Assembly: GCF_000520555.1 (NCBI RefSeq)
Contig: NZ_KI914857.1
Coordinates: 59,765-98,693, forward strand
Direction of reading: 5' to 3'
Length of the DNA: 38,929 nt
Source of the DNA: Arthrobacter sp. Br18
Lineage (GTDB): Bacteria > Actinomycetota > Actinomycetes > Actinomycetales > Micrococcaceae
Both the position numbers and the translations under genes were made by a program. Shown here one piece after another: positions 8,363 to 17,651 of the stretch. The stretch's first letter is position 1. Each line of letters starts with the position of its first letter. A model generated the notes under the pieces. The model was not told where the DNA came from. It worked only from the letters and a program-made list of their open reading frames with translations, and did no database searches.

Positions 8363-9168
8363 GAGTCCCGCAGCTCCACGATCACCGGAGCGTGGTCCGA
8401 GGCGCCCTTGCCCTTGCGTTCCTCGCGGTCCACCGACGCCCCGGTGACACGACCCGTAAGGGCGGGGGAGCCGAGCACGAAGTCGATGCGCATGCCCTCC
8501 TTCTTCGGAAACCGCAGCTGAGTGTAGTCCCAGTAGGTGTAGAGGCCGGGGCCGGGGGTGAAGGGCCGGGCGACGTCGGTGAAACCGGCGTCGAGGAACG
8601 CCTGGAACGCGGCACGCTCGGGCGGGCTGACGTGGGTGTAGCCTCCCTTGACGAAGAGCTCGATATCCCACACGTCCTCGTCCTGCGGGGCGATGTTCCA
8701 GTCACCCATGAGGGCGAGCTGCACGCCGGGATCGGCGGCGAGCCACTCCTGCGCGTGCCCCCTGAGGGTGTCCAGCCAGGAGATCTTGTAGGGCATGTGC
8801 GGATCGTCCAGCGCTCGTCCGTTGGGAACGTACAGGCTCCAGACGCGCACTCCGTTGCAGGTTGCCGCAATGGCCCGAGCTTCCTGCACGGGCTCCACCC
8901 CGGGCTTTCCGAAGGTGGGCTGGTCCTCGAAGGTGCGGATCACGTCGTCGAGCCCCACCCGGGAGGCGATCGCGACGCCGTTCCACTGGCTCAGCCCGAA
9001 ATGCGCCACCTCGTAGCCGGCGTTCTCGAACATCTCCCACGGAAAGTTCTCGTCCTTACACTTGGTCTCCTGGATGGCGAGGACATCGACGTCGGAGCGC
9101 TGCAGCCAGGCCTCCACGCGGTCGGTGCGGGCACGGAGGGAGTTGACGTTCCAGGTGGCAATCTTCAC
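8359..9168 (-). CDS. xthA: Exodeoxyribonuclease III
   Basis: A 269-residue AP endonuclease / 3'-5' exonuclease of base-excision repair (EEP superfamily). Motifs in order: KIATWNVNSLRAR at the N terminus, AIQETKCKD with the metal-binding Glu (about 34), LMGDWNIAP with Asp/Asn (about 150), and SDHAPVIVEL at the end with the catalytic Asp-His pair. The start is GTG 9168, because the family begins with the KIATWNVNS strand; the frame stays open about 30 residues upstream, but that part runs back into the end of nadE. It begins 5 bases after the nadE stop and its own stop overlaps the next gene. Confidence 0.92.
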   Translation of the reverse strand: MKIATWNVNSLRARTDRVEAWLQRSDVDVLAIQETKCKDENFPWEMFENAGYEVAHFGLSQWNGVAIASRVGLDDVIRTFEDQPTFGKPGVEPVQEARAIAATCNGVRVWSLYVPNGRALDDPHMPYKISWLDTLRGHAQEWLAADPGVQLALMGDWNIAPQDEDVWDIELFVKGGYTHVSPPERAAFQAFLDAGFTDVARPFTPGPGLYTYWDYTQLRFPKKEGMRIDFVLGSPALTGRVTGASVDREERKGKGASDHAPVIVELRDS

Positions 9169-9173
9169 GGGTC

Positions 9174-10019
9174 CTACGTTACCAATGCGGGTCCCGGGGA
9201 CCTCCACCAGGAATCGATGAGGGTCACGGGTACCGTCCGCTTGTGGCGTGTGATCCAATACCGGTGCTCGATCGCCTCCGCGGCCGACTCCTCGACCTCC
9301 CGGCCCTCGAGGTAGTCGTCGATCTGGTCGTAGGTGAGGCCCAGTTCGGATTCGTCGGACCTGCCCGGCAGTGCGTCGAGGAGGTCGGCGGTGGGCGTCT
9401 TGTCGTAGAGCTGGGGAGGCGCGCCGAGCTCCCGCAGCAGGGCGCGGTTCTGACGTTTGTTCAGCCCGAACAGGGGGAGGATGTCCGCTCCGCCGTCGCC
9501 GAATTTCGTGAAGAATCCGGTCACCGACTCGGCGCCGTGATCCGTGCCGATGACCAGCAGGTTGTGCTGCCCGGCCACTGCGTACTGGGCGGCCATCCGG
9601 GCGCGGGCCTTCGTATTGCCCTTGGTGAAGTCGGCCATGTCCCCGCCGGTCGCCCTGGCGTATTCCTCCTGGAAGCCGTCGACCGCGGGCGCCACGTTGT
9701 AGACCCGGGGCGAACGCGGTTCGATGAACGCCAGTGCCGCCTGTGCATCGTCCTCGTCGTGCTGCACCAGATAGGGCAGGCGCATCGCGATAAAGTCGGC
9801 GTCGGCGCCCTCGGACCGCAGCTCGTCGACGGCGAGCTGGGCAAGCTTACCCGCGAGTGTGGAGTCCAGTCCGCCGCTGACGCCCAGCACGAAACCGCGG
9901 GTTTCCGTTGCCCTGGCGTAGTCCTTCAGGAATCCGACGCGTTTCCGGATCTCCGCAGCGGGATCAATGGTGGGCAGGACGCCCATTTCCTCGATGATGA
10001 TTGCCTGCAGTTCGCGCAT
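9174..10019 (-). CDS. nadE: Ammonia-dependent NAD+ synthetase
   Basis: A 281-residue enzyme for the last step of NAD biosynthesis: deamido-NAD, ATP and ammonia to NAD+. The PP-loop SGGLDS is at 48-53, and the substrate loop is seen in [23 protein letters not shown] and LTKRQ-like LNKRQN. There is no N-terminal glutaminase domain, and the length fits the single-domain E. coli/B. subtilis type (about 275). A -10 box (TAGCCT, 10026-10031) lies 6 bases before the ATG with no Shine-Dalgarno sequence, which indicates a leaderless mRNA. First gene of the operon with xthA and the unknown gene. Confidence 0.93.
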   Translation of the reverse strand: MRELQAIIIEEMGVLPTIDPAAEIRKRVGFLKDYARATETRGFVLGVSGGLDSTLAGKLAQLAVDELRSEGADADFIAMRLPYLVQHDEDDAQAALAFIEPRSPRVYNVAPAVDGFQEEYARATGGDMADFTKGNTKARARMAAQYAVAGQHNLLVIGTDHGAESVTGFFTKFGDGGADILPLFGLNKRQNRALLRELGAPPQLYDKTPTADLLDALPGRSDESELGLTYDQIDDYLEGREVEESAAEAIEHRYWITRHKRTVPVTLIDSWWRSPGPALVT

Positions 10020-10025
10020 GTTTCT

Positions 10026-10031
10026 AGGCTA
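10026..10031 (-). promoter_or_regulatory. -10 box of leaderless nadE promoter
   Basis: On the minus strand TAGCCT is followed by 6 bases (AGAAAC) and then the nadE ATG, so transcription should begin at or within a base of the start codon. No Shine-Dalgarno sequence fits in between. A good -35 box is not evident. Confidence 0.55.
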
Positions 10032-10208
10032 CGCGCGCAACGTTTCAGCGGCGTTACGGCAAATCCCCGCGCCGGGCGGGCCGACAGCGGCAGAAGATCT
10101 CTTTGATACGCGAGCCCCAGCAAGATCAACCAGGAGTACGCGCAGGGTTGTCAGAGAATGTCAGCTCCGCCCTCGGCACGCGTAGTCGCGCTCGCAAGGC
10201 TGCCGCTC

Positions 10209-11237
10209 CTACTGCTCGGGGAAGGGCTCGATGAGTGCCGGCTGGGCGAAGGCGGCGTCGAAGGGGGTGTCCGATGGTGCGAAGTTGAACTGCTTGAGGA
10301 AGGCCAGCGCCTCGGGAGCCCCCCGCAGGCGGTCCATCCCCGCATCCTCCCACTCGACAGAGATCGGGCCGTCATAGCCGATGGCCGTGAGTGCGCGGAA
10401 ACTGTCCTCCCAGGGCACGTCGCCCCGCCCGGTCGAGACGAAATCCCAGCCACGGCGCGGGTCACCCCACGGCAGGTGGGAGGAGAGGATGCCGTTCCGG
10501 CCGCCACCCATCCGCATCTTCGTGTCCTTGCAGTCCACATGGTAGATGCGGTCCGCGAAGTCGGAAATAAATGCGACCGGATCGATCTGCTGCCACAGGA
10601 AGTGGCTGGGATCCCAGTTCAGGCCGAACGCCGGGCGATGCCCCACCGCGTCGAGGGCGCGCTGGGTGGACCAGTAGTCGTACGCGATCTCGGAGGGATG
10701 CACCTCGTGGGCGAACCGGACCCCGCACTCGTCGAACACATCGAGGATGGGATTCCAGCGGTCCGCGAAGTCCTGGTAGCCGGCGTCGATCCTGCTCGCG
10801 GGGACGGGCGGGAACATGGCGACATACTGCCAGATGGCCGACCCGGTGAAACCGACGACGGTTCGAACGCCCAGCTTCTGCGCCAGGCGCGCCGTCAGCT
10901 TCATTTCCTCCGCGGCCCGTCCGCGGACACCCTCGGGATCGCCGTCGCCCCATACTTTCGGTCCCACGATGGCCTCGTGCCGGAAATCGATGGGGTCATC
11001 GCACACCGCCTGGCCCGTGAGATGGTTCGAGATGGCCCACACCTTCAGGCGATTGCGCTCCAGGATGTCGAGGCGGTTCTGGATGTAGGCGTCGTCGTCC
11101 CACCGCCACGCATCGAGGTGATCGCCGGACACCGCGATTTCGAGGCCGTCATAACCCCACTGCCCGGCAAGCTCGGCGACCTTCTCGAACGGGAGATCGG
11201 CCCACTGGCCGGTGAACAGGGTGTAGTTGCGGGTCAT
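10209..11237 (-). CDS. Sugar isomerase/epimerase-type TIM-barrel protein (1 of 3)
   Basis: A 342-residue xylose-isomerase-like TIM barrel. Divalent-metal ligands of the family are visible as Glu in FAHEVHPSE, Asp in LNWDPSHF, His in IYHVDCKD and Glu in ISVEWED. It ends with an extension ending FPEQ. Its ATG overlaps the stop of the oxidoreductase gene by 4 bases (11234-11237). It is the last gene of the nine-gene sugar operon. Members of this broad family isomerise, epimerise, dehydrate or beta-eliminate sugars and keto-sugars; the reaction here is not known. The frame is open far upstream, but that stretch is a shadow of the oxidoreductase gene. Confidence 0.85.
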   Translation of the reverse strand: MTRNYTLFTGQWADLPFEKVAELAGQWGYDGLEIAVSGDHLDAWRWDDDAYIQNRLDILERNRLKVWAISNHLTGQAVCDDPIDFRHEAIVGPKVWGDGDPEGVRGRAAEEMKLTARLAQKLGVRTVVGFTGSAIWQYVAMFPPVPASRIDAGYQDFADRWNPILDVFDECGVRFAHEVHPSEIAYDYWSTQRALDAVGHRPAFGLNWDPSHFLWQQIDPVAFISDFADRIYHVDCKDTKMRMGGGRNGILSSHLPWGDPRRGWDFVSTGRGDVPWEDSFRALTAIGYDGPISVEWEDAGMDRLRGAPEALAFLKQFNFAPSDTPFDAAFAQPALIEPFPEQ

Positions 11238-12379
11238 GATTTTCCTTTTCGTCCGGAAAGCGTCGATGCGGTGGGGTCCCAGGCCTCGTCCAGCAGTGGA
11301 GCTGCTTCCGCCGGGCTCGTCACCGGGACGAAGGCCGCCGTGTCGATCGACTCCGAAATGGCCGCCAGAACATCGAGTACATGGAAGGCTGTGAGGCCCT
11401 GGGCGCGGTGGGGAACCCCGGCCCGGATGGCGCGGGCCATCTCCAGGACTCCGACACCCCGTCCGGAGGTCGCACCGACGGCTTCCACGGTTTCGTCCTC
11501 CTGGGAACCCGCACGCCGCACCCGAAGGGCGCCGTCGAACCGATTGGGGTCCGGGAAGGACAGTGTGGCCTCGGTCCCGGTGATCTCGAGGAAGCTCTGG
11601 CGGACCAACGGGGATTCGAAGCTGAAGACACTCTGACCCGATTGTCCTCCGGAGAACTGGAGGAGGGCGCCCACATGCGTGGGAACCGTCACCTCGAACT
11701 CCTCGCCGGTCCGGGGCCCCGAACCGATCACGCGGGTTGCGCTGGATGTCGAACCGACCGCAGCCACCCGGCTGATCGGCCCGAAGGCCTGGAGAAGCGC
11801 CGTGAGGTAGTAGGGCCCCATGTCGAACAGCGGGCCGGCCCCCTCCTGGAAGAGGAAGGCCGGGCTGGGGTGCCAGGCCTCCGGGCCGGGGCTCTGCATC
11901 AAGGTGAGGGCGGTGAGCGGCGTGCCGATGTCGCCCCGTGCGATCATCCGTAGTCCTGTCTGCAGGCCGGCACCCAGGAAGGTGTCGGGCGCGCACCCGA
12001 GCCGCACCCCGGCGTCGTCGGCCGCCTGCAGCAGTTTCCGCCCGCCGGCGCGGTCCAGCGCAAAAGGTTTCTCGGACCAGACGTGCTTCCCTGCTGCCAC
12101 GGCGGCAAGCCCCACCTCGACGTGGGCGGCAGGCGGAGTCAGGTTGACGAGAATCTCCACGTCCGGGTGGTTCAGCGCCGCAGCGATGCTCCCGGACTCC
12201 GCTATCCCGTACTGCGCGGCCCGGGCCTTCGCGGCGTCCTCCACGAGGTCCGCGACGACGTGGACCGTGACGTCGGGGAAAGCGGCGAAACTCGTCAGGT
12301 ACTGCTCGCTGATGACCCCGGCTCCGATGATGCCGATGCCCACGGGCCCGCTTCCGCGCGTCCCTGCGCCGTGTCTCAC
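11234..12379 (-). CDS. Gfo/Idh/MocA-family oxidoreductase (1 of 2)
   Basis: A 381-residue NAD(P)-dependent sugar dehydrogenase-like protein. The Rossmann motif GIIGAGVISEQYL is at about 17-29, the conserved EKPFA with Lys104 follows, and then DMGPYYL with Asp186. The position four residues after that Asp, His in many active dehydrogenases, is Tyr190 here, as in a recognised DMGPYY subgroup. The GTG start overlaps the stop of the upstream TIM-barrel gene (GTGA, 12376-12379), and its end overlaps the downstream one. The role is probably oxidation or reduction of a ring hydroxyl/keto group of the sugar taken up by the operon's transporter. Substrate and direction are unknown. Confidence 0.88.
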   Translation of the reverse strand: MRHGAGTRGSGPVGIGIIGAGVISEQYLTSFAAFPDVTVHVVADLVEDAAKARAAQYGIAESGSIAAALNHPDVEILVNLTPPAAHVEVGLAAVAAGKHVWSEKPFALDRAGGRKLLQAADDAGVRLGCAPDTFLGAGLQTGLRMIARGDIGTPLTALTLMQSPGPEAWHPSPAFLFQEGAGPLFDMGPYYLTALLQAFGPISRVAAVGSTSSATRVIGSGPRTGEEFEVTVPTHVGALLQFSGGQSGQSVFSFESPLVRQSFLEITGTEATLSFPDPNRFDGALRVRRAGSQEDETVEAVGATSGRGVGVLEMARAIRAGVPHRAQGLTAFHVLDVLAAISESIDTAAFVPVTSPAEAAPLLDEAWDPTASTLSGRKGKS

Positions 12380-13122
12380 GCGTCGTACCGGGTGAGGTAG
12401 GTGTAGCTGTCCTCGAGCGCGGTGAAGAGGTTCCCCGAACTGTCGTCGAGTTCCACCACGAAGGTCTCGACCGCCGCGGCGGCGGCCAGCACGGCCGGGA
12501 TGTCCATCCGCCCCGACCCCACCGCGACCTGCGCCCGATTGTCGCGGGAGACGTCGCCGTCCTTGACGTGGATGAGCTTCACACGGTCACCGAGCTTCCG
12601 GAGGAGATCTGCCGGCGATTGTCCGCCGACGGCGACCCAGTAGGTGTCGACCTCGAGGACCACCTCCGGCGAAAGATGGCTGCCCAGCACCTCCAGTCCG
12701 GTCCTGCCGCCGAAGTCGGTTTCCACCTCGAACCAGTGGTTGTGGTAGCCGACGCGGAGGTCGTAGGAGGAAGCGGCGTCGGCAGCCGAATTCAGTGCAT
12801 CGGCGGTGACCTTGATGTCGTCCTCGGTAGTCCAGCGGGCAGGATCGACGAAGGGGTCGATCACCGTGGCCATGCCGAGGGTGCGCGCCGCCTCGAAGAT
12901 CGGGGCCTGCTCCGAGGACAGCAGCGAAGCGTGGCCCGAGGGCGCGCTGAGGCCGTTGCGGCCGAGGGCGGAGGCCAGCTCGGCCGCCCGGGAGGTGAAG
13001 CCGTACGGTTCCACCGAGGTGAAGCCGATCGCGGCGATGCGATCGATCGCGGTGTCGAGATCGGCCTTGATGGCATCCCGGACGGAGTAGAGCTGGACTG
13101 AAAGTGAGGTGCGGTTGGGCAC
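12376..13122 (-). CDS. Sugar isomerase/epimerase-type TIM-barrel protein (2 of 3)
   Basis: A compact 248-residue TIM barrel starting SLSVQLYSVRDAI, a typical opening of the YcjR/3-keto-sugar-processing subgroup. Likely metal or acid-base residues sit in VGYHNHWFEVE, VLEVDTYW, LIHVKDGD and FVVELDDS. GTG 13122 is chosen because AGGAG lies 6 bases upstream and the first beta-strand starts right after it; the frame stays open to 13203 without a comparable site. Lies 43 bases after the second oxidoreductase gene and is coupled by overlap to the first one. Enzymes of this shape act on 3-keto-glycosides as lyases, hydratases or epimerases in described pathways; that role is an inference here. Confidence 0.85.
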   Translation of the reverse strand: MPNRTSLSVQLYSVRDAIKADLDTAIDRIAAIGFTSVEPYGFTSRAAELASALGRNGLSAPSGHASLLSSEQAPIFEAARTLGMATVIDPFVDPARWTTEDDIKVTADALNSAADAASSYDLRVGYHNHWFEVETDFGGRTGLEVLGSHLSPEVVLEVDTYWVAVGGQSPADLLRKLGDRVKLIHVKDGDVSRDNRAQVAVGSGRMDIPAVLAAAAAVETFVVELDDSSGNLFTALEDSYTYLTRYDA

Positions 13123-13165
13123 AAAATCTCCTGGAAGTTCTCGGGGTTGGAACAGGTCGGCTGCA

Positions 13166-14356
13166 TCAGGTGATTCGAACGACGGCGCTTCCCGCCCGCG
13201 CACTGTCTTCCAGGGCTGCGAGCACCCGCTGCACGTCCCGACCGGCCTCGAAGGACGGCTGCGGGGCGGTACTGGACGCGATCCCGGTGAGGAAGTCCGC
13301 GGCCTGGGTGGTGAACGTGTGGTCCCAGCCGAGGGTGTGGCCCGTGGGCCACCAGGCGGAGAGATAGGGGTGCGTCTCCTCGGTCACCAGGATCCTGCTG
13401 GAGCCCTGCACATCGCCCGGTGCGGTGGAATCGAAGTACTGCAGCTCGTTCAAACGCTCGAGGTCGAAACGCAGGGAGCCAAGCGACCCGTACACCTCGA
13501 TCTGCAGGGCATTCCGCCGTCCGGTGGCGAAGCGGGACACCTCGAGGCTCGCGATCGCTCCGGAGGCGAGGTGGAGGGTAGCCCAGGCGGCGTCGTCGAC
13601 GGTGACGGGCTCCATGCCGTCCGCGCCCATCCGCTCGGGGACGAAGGTGTTCACTGTCCCGGAGATGGCGGTCACCGTGCTGCCGAGAAGGAACTGGATC
13701 TGATCGACGGCGTGGGAGGCCAGATCACCGAGTGCGCCGGACCCCGCTGTCTCCCGGCGCAGTCGCCAGCTCATCGGTGCATTCTCGTCCGCAAGCCAGT
13801 CCTGCAGGTAGCTGACGCGGACCTGGCGCACCTCGCCCAGCCGGCCCGCGGCCAGCAGGTCCCGTGCCAGTGCCAGTGCCGGCAGCCGCCGGTAGTTGAA
13901 GCCCACCATCGACTGCACTCCCCTGGCCCGCGCCGCGACGGCCGCCGCCACCATCGTGTCGGCCTCCGCGACGGAGTTCGCCAACGGTTTCTCGACGAGG
14001 ACATGCTTGCCCGCCTCGAGGGCCGCCACCGCCAGTTCGGCGTGGAGGTGCCCGGGCGTACAGATGTCCACGATGTCGATATCGTCGCGCTCGAGTACTG
14101 CTCGCCAGTCCGTCGCGGTGTCGGCCCACCCGAGCCGCTGCGCTGCCGGAACGAGCTGGTGAGCATCGCGTCCCACGAGCAGCCGCTGCTCGACGCGGGG
14201 CGAATCATAGAAGGCGTTGACGTTCCGCCAGGCATTCGAGTGCGCCCGGCCCATGAACGAATAGCCGACGACGGCGACTCCGAGCGTTCGCGGCGGAGAG
14301 GCTGGAACCGAAGCAGGGCTGAAAGCCGCCGCGTGGCCGGGGGAAGAGGTGGTCAT
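13166..14356 (-). CDS. Gfo/Idh/MocA-family sugar dehydrogenase (2 of 2)
   Basis: A 396-residue NAD(P)-dependent oxidoreductase with an extra Ala/Pro/Ser-rich tail of about 22 residues before the Rossmann motif (VAVVGYSFMGRAHS). The catalytic pattern is complete: EKPLA with Lys123, then GDLASH with Asp211 and His215 spaced as in active dehydrogenases of this family. FNYRRLPA and YLQDWLAD also match what I recall of levoglucosan dehydrogenase-type enzymes, which oxidise C3 of a sugar; this is a family resemblance, not an alignment. The ATG overlaps the stop of the upstream TIM-barrel gene by 4 bases (14353-14356). Best candidate for the first oxidation step of the operon. Confidence 0.88.
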   Translation of the reverse strand: MTTSSPGHAAAFSPASVPASPPRTLGVAVVGYSFMGRAHSNAWRNVNAFYDSPRVEQRLLVGRDAHQLVPAAQRLGWADTATDWRAVLERDDIDIVDICTPGHLHAELAVAALEAGKHVLVEKPLANSVAEADTMVAAAVAARARGVQSMVGFNYRRLPALALARDLLAAGRLGEVRQVRVSYLQDWLADENAPMSWRLRRETAGSGALGDLASHAVDQIQFLLGSTVTAISGTVNTFVPERMGADGMEPVTVDDAAWATLHLASGAIASLEVSRFATGRRNALQIEVYGSLGSLRFDLERLNELQYFDSTAPGDVQGSSRILVTEETHPYLSAWWPTGHTLGWDHTFTTQAADFLTGIASSTAPQPSFEAGRDVQRVLAALEDSARAGSAVVRIT

Positions 14357-15231
14357 AGGGAGTTTCCTTCATCGAGGCCTGCCGAAGCGCTCCGCAGGAA
14401 CGCGAGCCCGTCCTCGGCAAGCCGGTCCTGGGTTACCGCCAGCGGACGCCAGATCGACGCCGCCGTGGCAATGCTTGCGTTGGTGGAGGTAAAACTTTCG
14501 ATATTCAGTGCGCCGGAATAGCCCACGTCGTCGAGCGCCGGAAAGATCTGCTGCCAGTTGGTCGAGTCCCCGCCCGGGGCGCCGCGGTCGTTCCCGCACA
14601 CCTGCACGTGGACCAGATGGCGGCCTGCCCGCCGGATGGCGTCCGCGGACGAGCGTTCCTCGATGTTCAGGTGATAGGTATCGAGCGCCAGTCCTACGCC
14701 GCTGCCCAGGAGTGGGCCCAGGGCGCCAAGTGCCTGCTCGACGGTGTTCAGCAGTGACGTCTCGTAGCGGTTGAGGGGTTCGATTCCCAGCACGACGCCG
14801 CTCTCCAGTGCCTGCGCGGCCAACGGCTCGAGGTTCTTTCGAAGCTCCGCGTAGGCGCGCTCGCGCTCGCCGTCGTCCATCCGCCACAGTCGGCCGGTGG
14901 CCGAGTAGAACGGACCGCACACGGCGGGAGCGCCGATGTCGGACGCAAGCTCGATGCACGAGCCGAGGTACTGCTGGGTGGCTTCGATGGTTCCGGCGTC
15001 GGCGGCGACAAGGTCCCGTCCGGGAGCCATGGCGCCTACGACGTAGGGGATGAGGCCCGTCGCGGCGAGTGCGTCCTGCACTGCCGGGGCAGAGAGGTCA
15101 CCGGCGTTCTCCAGTGGAAGTTCCACCGCGTCGAAGCCCATGCGGGCAATCTTCGTGAGGAGGGGAAGCAGGCCGGAGTCCGTGAGGGGTGATTCCCACA
15201 CCCAGGTGTTGATGCCGATTGCCCGTTCCAC
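14353..15231 (-). CDS. Tagatose/allulose 3-epimerase-like TIM-barrel protein (3 of 3)
   Basis: A 292-residue TIM barrel resembling D-tagatose/D-allulose 3-epimerases. The four metal ligands can be placed: Glu in GIEPLNRYE, Asp in LALDTYHLN, His in LVHVQVCGND and Glu in LNIESF. The NDRGAPG segment matches the substrate loop of that family. GTG start at 15231, preceded by GAAGGAAGG. It follows the binding-protein gene by 45 bases and overlaps the dehydrogenase gene downstream. It could interconvert C3 epimers or process a keto-sugar; the substrate is not known. Confidence 0.85.
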   Translation of the reverse strand: MERAIGINTWVWESPLTDSGLLPLLTKIARMGFDAVELPLENAGDLSAPAVQDALAATGLIPYVVGAMAPGRDLVAADAGTIEATQQYLGSCIELASDIGAPAVCGPFYSATGRLWRMDDGERERAYAELRKNLEPLAAQALESGVVLGIEPLNRYETSLLNTVEQALGALGPLLGSGVGLALDTYHLNIEERSSADAIRRAGRHLVHVQVCGNDRGAPGGDSTNWQQIFPALDDVGYSGALNIESFTSTNASIATAASIWRPLAVTQDRLAEDGLAFLRSASAGLDEGNSL

Positions 15232-15276
15232 GGCCTGCTTCCCTTCCTTCTCGTTGGTGCCTGTTCTTGCGCTGCC

Positions 15277-16506
15277 CTAGGGGATCTGGCGTTCCTGCCA
15301 CACGGTGGGGTAACCCGGCAGGTCCTCGCCGCCGAACTTGGCGTAGTGCCCGTCCGGCATGCCCTCATTGGCCTCGAGGAACTCGCCGCGGTCCTCCTCC
15401 GTGATGGGCGACTGGGGCAGAACCCACTCAGCGGGCACTTCCTCGCCCGCGAAGATCTTCTCGAGGGCCAGGAGCGGGGTGCGCCACTGGAAGTTCGAGT
15501 AGACGGGGGCCATGGCGTCAAGACCGGTCTCCTCCCACTTGCGCAGGAAGCTCAACTCGTCCTCGCCGGTCATGACGGGCAGATCGGCGCCCGCGTCCTC
15601 GAAGGCCTCGATGGCTGCGACAGCGCCGTCGCCGGCGTCCATCCATACTCCCTGCACATCACCGGTGGCCAGTTCGTCCGCGATGATCTTCTTGATTTCG
15701 GTGGGATCTGCGCCGGTGAAGTAGTCGACGGCCTCGATGCCGTTCTCCTCGAAGAGCCGCTCCGCAGCGGCCCATCGCTGCTCGAGGACATCGACGCCGG
15801 GCAGAATGCGCAGGGCAACCACCTTGTCGCCCTCCTGGAGCTTCCCGGACAGGAATTCCGCGGTGTCGATGCCCCACGCGAAGCCACCGATGGGGTGGAT
15901 GAAGGAGGTGGCGCAGTCGGTCTCCACGCCGCGGTCGAAGACGACCACGGGCTTGCCCGTCTCACACGCACGCTCGACCGCGGGAGTCAGCGCCGCCGTG
16001 GAGTTCGGGGAGATGATGAAGGCGTCGCAGTTTCCCTCGCTGATGAAGTAGTCGATGTCGGAGATCTGGGTGTTGTCGTCGTCCTGCGCGTCGCGGGTCT
16101 CCATCTCGGACACGACGCCGGAGTCCTGCAGCGCCTTGAGCTGCTCGTTCATGGTGATCCAGCCGGTCTGCCGCCAGGGATTCGAGATCGAAGCATTGGC
16201 GAAGCACACCTTCTTCGCCCCCTCCGAGGCGAAGGCCGCGGTGTCGGTCATGTCGCCCGCGAGATATTGCAGGTGCGGCTGTGCCGGATCTCCCTCGAAC
16301 GTGGCCGAGCGCTGCTCGTCCTGCGTATCGTAGACGGCCTGGTCGAACCACTCGTCGGTGCTCTCCGCCGGCGCCGCTTCGGTCGCGGCCGGCTCGGCCT
16401 CCGCCGATGGTGGATCCTCGATCGATGAGTCGGTGGTGCAAGCCGTCAGTGCCAACAGCGACGTCGCTGCAATAACCGTGAGCCGGGTGAGTACTTCCCT
16501 GTGCAT
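15277..16506 (-). CDS. CUT2 sugar ABC transporter substrate-binding lipoprotein
   Basis: A 409-residue periplasmic-binding-protein (RbsB-like fold) with a lipoprotein signal ending LLALTAC, Cys23 lipidated, followed by an Ala/Glu/Pro/Ser-rich linker to about residue 50. The ligand-binding lobes include KKVCFANASISNPWRQTGW and AFIISPNSTAALTPAVERAC, in line with CUT2 binding proteins. AGGAAGGA lies 6 bases before the ATG. The frame stays open well upstream, but that part overlaps the permease gene. Together with the two permeases and the double ATPase it forms a complete importer; the ligand is unknown, probably a monosaccharide, glycoside or anhydrosugar. Confidence 0.88.
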   Translation of the reverse strand: MHREVLTRLTVIAATSLLALTACTTDSSIEDPPSAEAEPAATEAAPAESTDEWFDQAVYDTQDEQRSATFEGDPAQPHLQYLAGDMTDTAAFASEGAKKVCFANASISNPWRQTGWITMNEQLKALQDSGVVSEMETRDAQDDDNTQISDIDYFISEGNCDAFIISPNSTAALTPAVERACETGKPVVVFDRGVETDCATSFIHPIGGFAWGIDTAEFLSGKLQEGDKVVALRILPGVDVLEQRWAAAERLFEENGIEAVDYFTGADPTEIKKIIADELATGDVQGVWMDAGDGAVAAIEAFEDAGADLPVMTGEDELSFLRKWEETGLDAMAPVYSNFQWRTPLLALEKIFAGEEVPAEWVLPQSPITEEDRGEFLEANEGMPDGHYAKFGGEDLPGYPTVWQERQIP

Positions 16507-16559
16507 GGTGTTCCTTCCTGAGAGTGCCCTTGCGGGCGTGATCCTTGTTGGGTAACGCC

Positions 16560-17651
16560 TCAACCGGCGGTACCGGGTTGCGGAGGTGGAACCTGGGACG
16601 CCGCCGGGGGAGCCCCGCGCCGCTTGCGCTGCCACGTCTGGGCCGCGACCGCCACGGCGACGATGATGATCAGTCCCTGGACCGAGTCGCGCCACGTCGA
16701 CTGCACGCCGAGGAAATTGAGCAGCGTGAACAGCAGTTCGAGGGAAAAGGCGCCGGCCGCTGCCGAGAGCACCCAGCCGCGGCCTCCACCGAGGACGACG
16801 CCGCCCAGCACGACGGCGGTGATCGCCGTGAATTCGTAGCCGCGGCCCACTGACGGGTGGACGCCCGCGTACCCGACGAGGATGATCCCGGCTGCTGTCG
16901 CGGCAAGCGACGACAGCATGAACGCCCGGGTCTTCACCCACCACACCGGAGTTCCGGCGAGAGCCGCCGCACGGGGATTGTCACCAGCGGCGAGCAGTGT
17001 GCGGCCGAAGGGACGGCGCATCAGCCAGAAGGCGGCGCCCGCGACCACCACCAGGATGATGAGGGGGTAGGGAATCACCTCGACCACCGGGACATCGGGG
17101 ATGCCGCCGCGCCCGATCTGCCGGAAGCTGTCCGCCGGGTTGCCGGTGGCGGCGCCGCCCGTCCAGTACATGACCAGGCCCAGCAGGGCGAGCATGGTCC
17201 CGAGCGTCACGATGAAGCTCGGGACACCCAGCAGGGTCGTCACGCAGCCATTGAGGAACCCCACGAAAGCTCCGAAGACCAGCATCAGCAGCAGGACCGG
17301 GATGGCCCTGCTCTCATCCTGCCCGATCAGGTTCCCGGCGATGATCACCTGCGCCGTGACGACCGATCCCATGGACAGATCGAACTCGCCCGAGGCGATC
17401 ACAAAATACTGCCCGATGGCGGCGATGGCGATGGGAGCGGTGCGCCCCAGGAAACGGATCAGGGAACCGGGCTCCCCGAAGGACGGGTTCGCTGCGATGA
17501 CGGCGGCCAGGAGCGCGAGGAGCAGGACGAATACGGCTCCGCCGGGAGTGCGGAGGAACCTCAGGAGGCGTTCGCCCCGGGAGGACCGGTTCCGGGACAG
17601 GGGCTGCCGGGTGCTCCCGGATTCCGCCCGGGCCGTCGGATGAGCGCTCAT
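16560..17651 (-). CDS. CUT2 sugar ABC transporter permease (RbsC-like, 1 of 2)
   Basis: A 363-residue membrane protein of the BPD_transp_2 family with eight to ten helices, a basic cytoplasmic N terminus (about 1-33) and a Pro-rich C-terminal tail. Family signatures include IASGEFDLSMGSVVT (about 85-99) and AGDNPRAAALAGTPV. The ATG overlaps the stop of the other permease gene by 4 bases (17648-17651). Two different permeases suggest a heterodimeric channel. The binding-protein gene follows after 53 bases. Confidence 0.88.
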   Translation of the reverse strand: MSAHPTARAESGSTRQPLSRNRSSRGERLLRFLRTPGGAVFVLLLALLAAVIAANPSFGEPGSLIRFLGRTAPIAIAAIGQYFVIASGEFDLSMGSVVTAQVIIAGNLIGQDESRAIPVLLLMLVFGAFVGFLNGCVTTLLGVPSFIVTLGTMLALLGLVMYWTGGAATGNPADSFRQIGRGGIPDVPVVEVIPYPLIILVVVAGAAFWLMRRPFGRTLLAAGDNPRAAALAGTPVWWVKTRAFMLSSLAATAAGIILVGYAGVHPSVGRGYEFTAITAVVLGGVVLGGGRGWVLSAAAGAFSLELLFTLLNFLGVQSTWRDSVQGLIIIVAVAVAAQTWQRKRRGAPPAASQVPPPQPGTAG

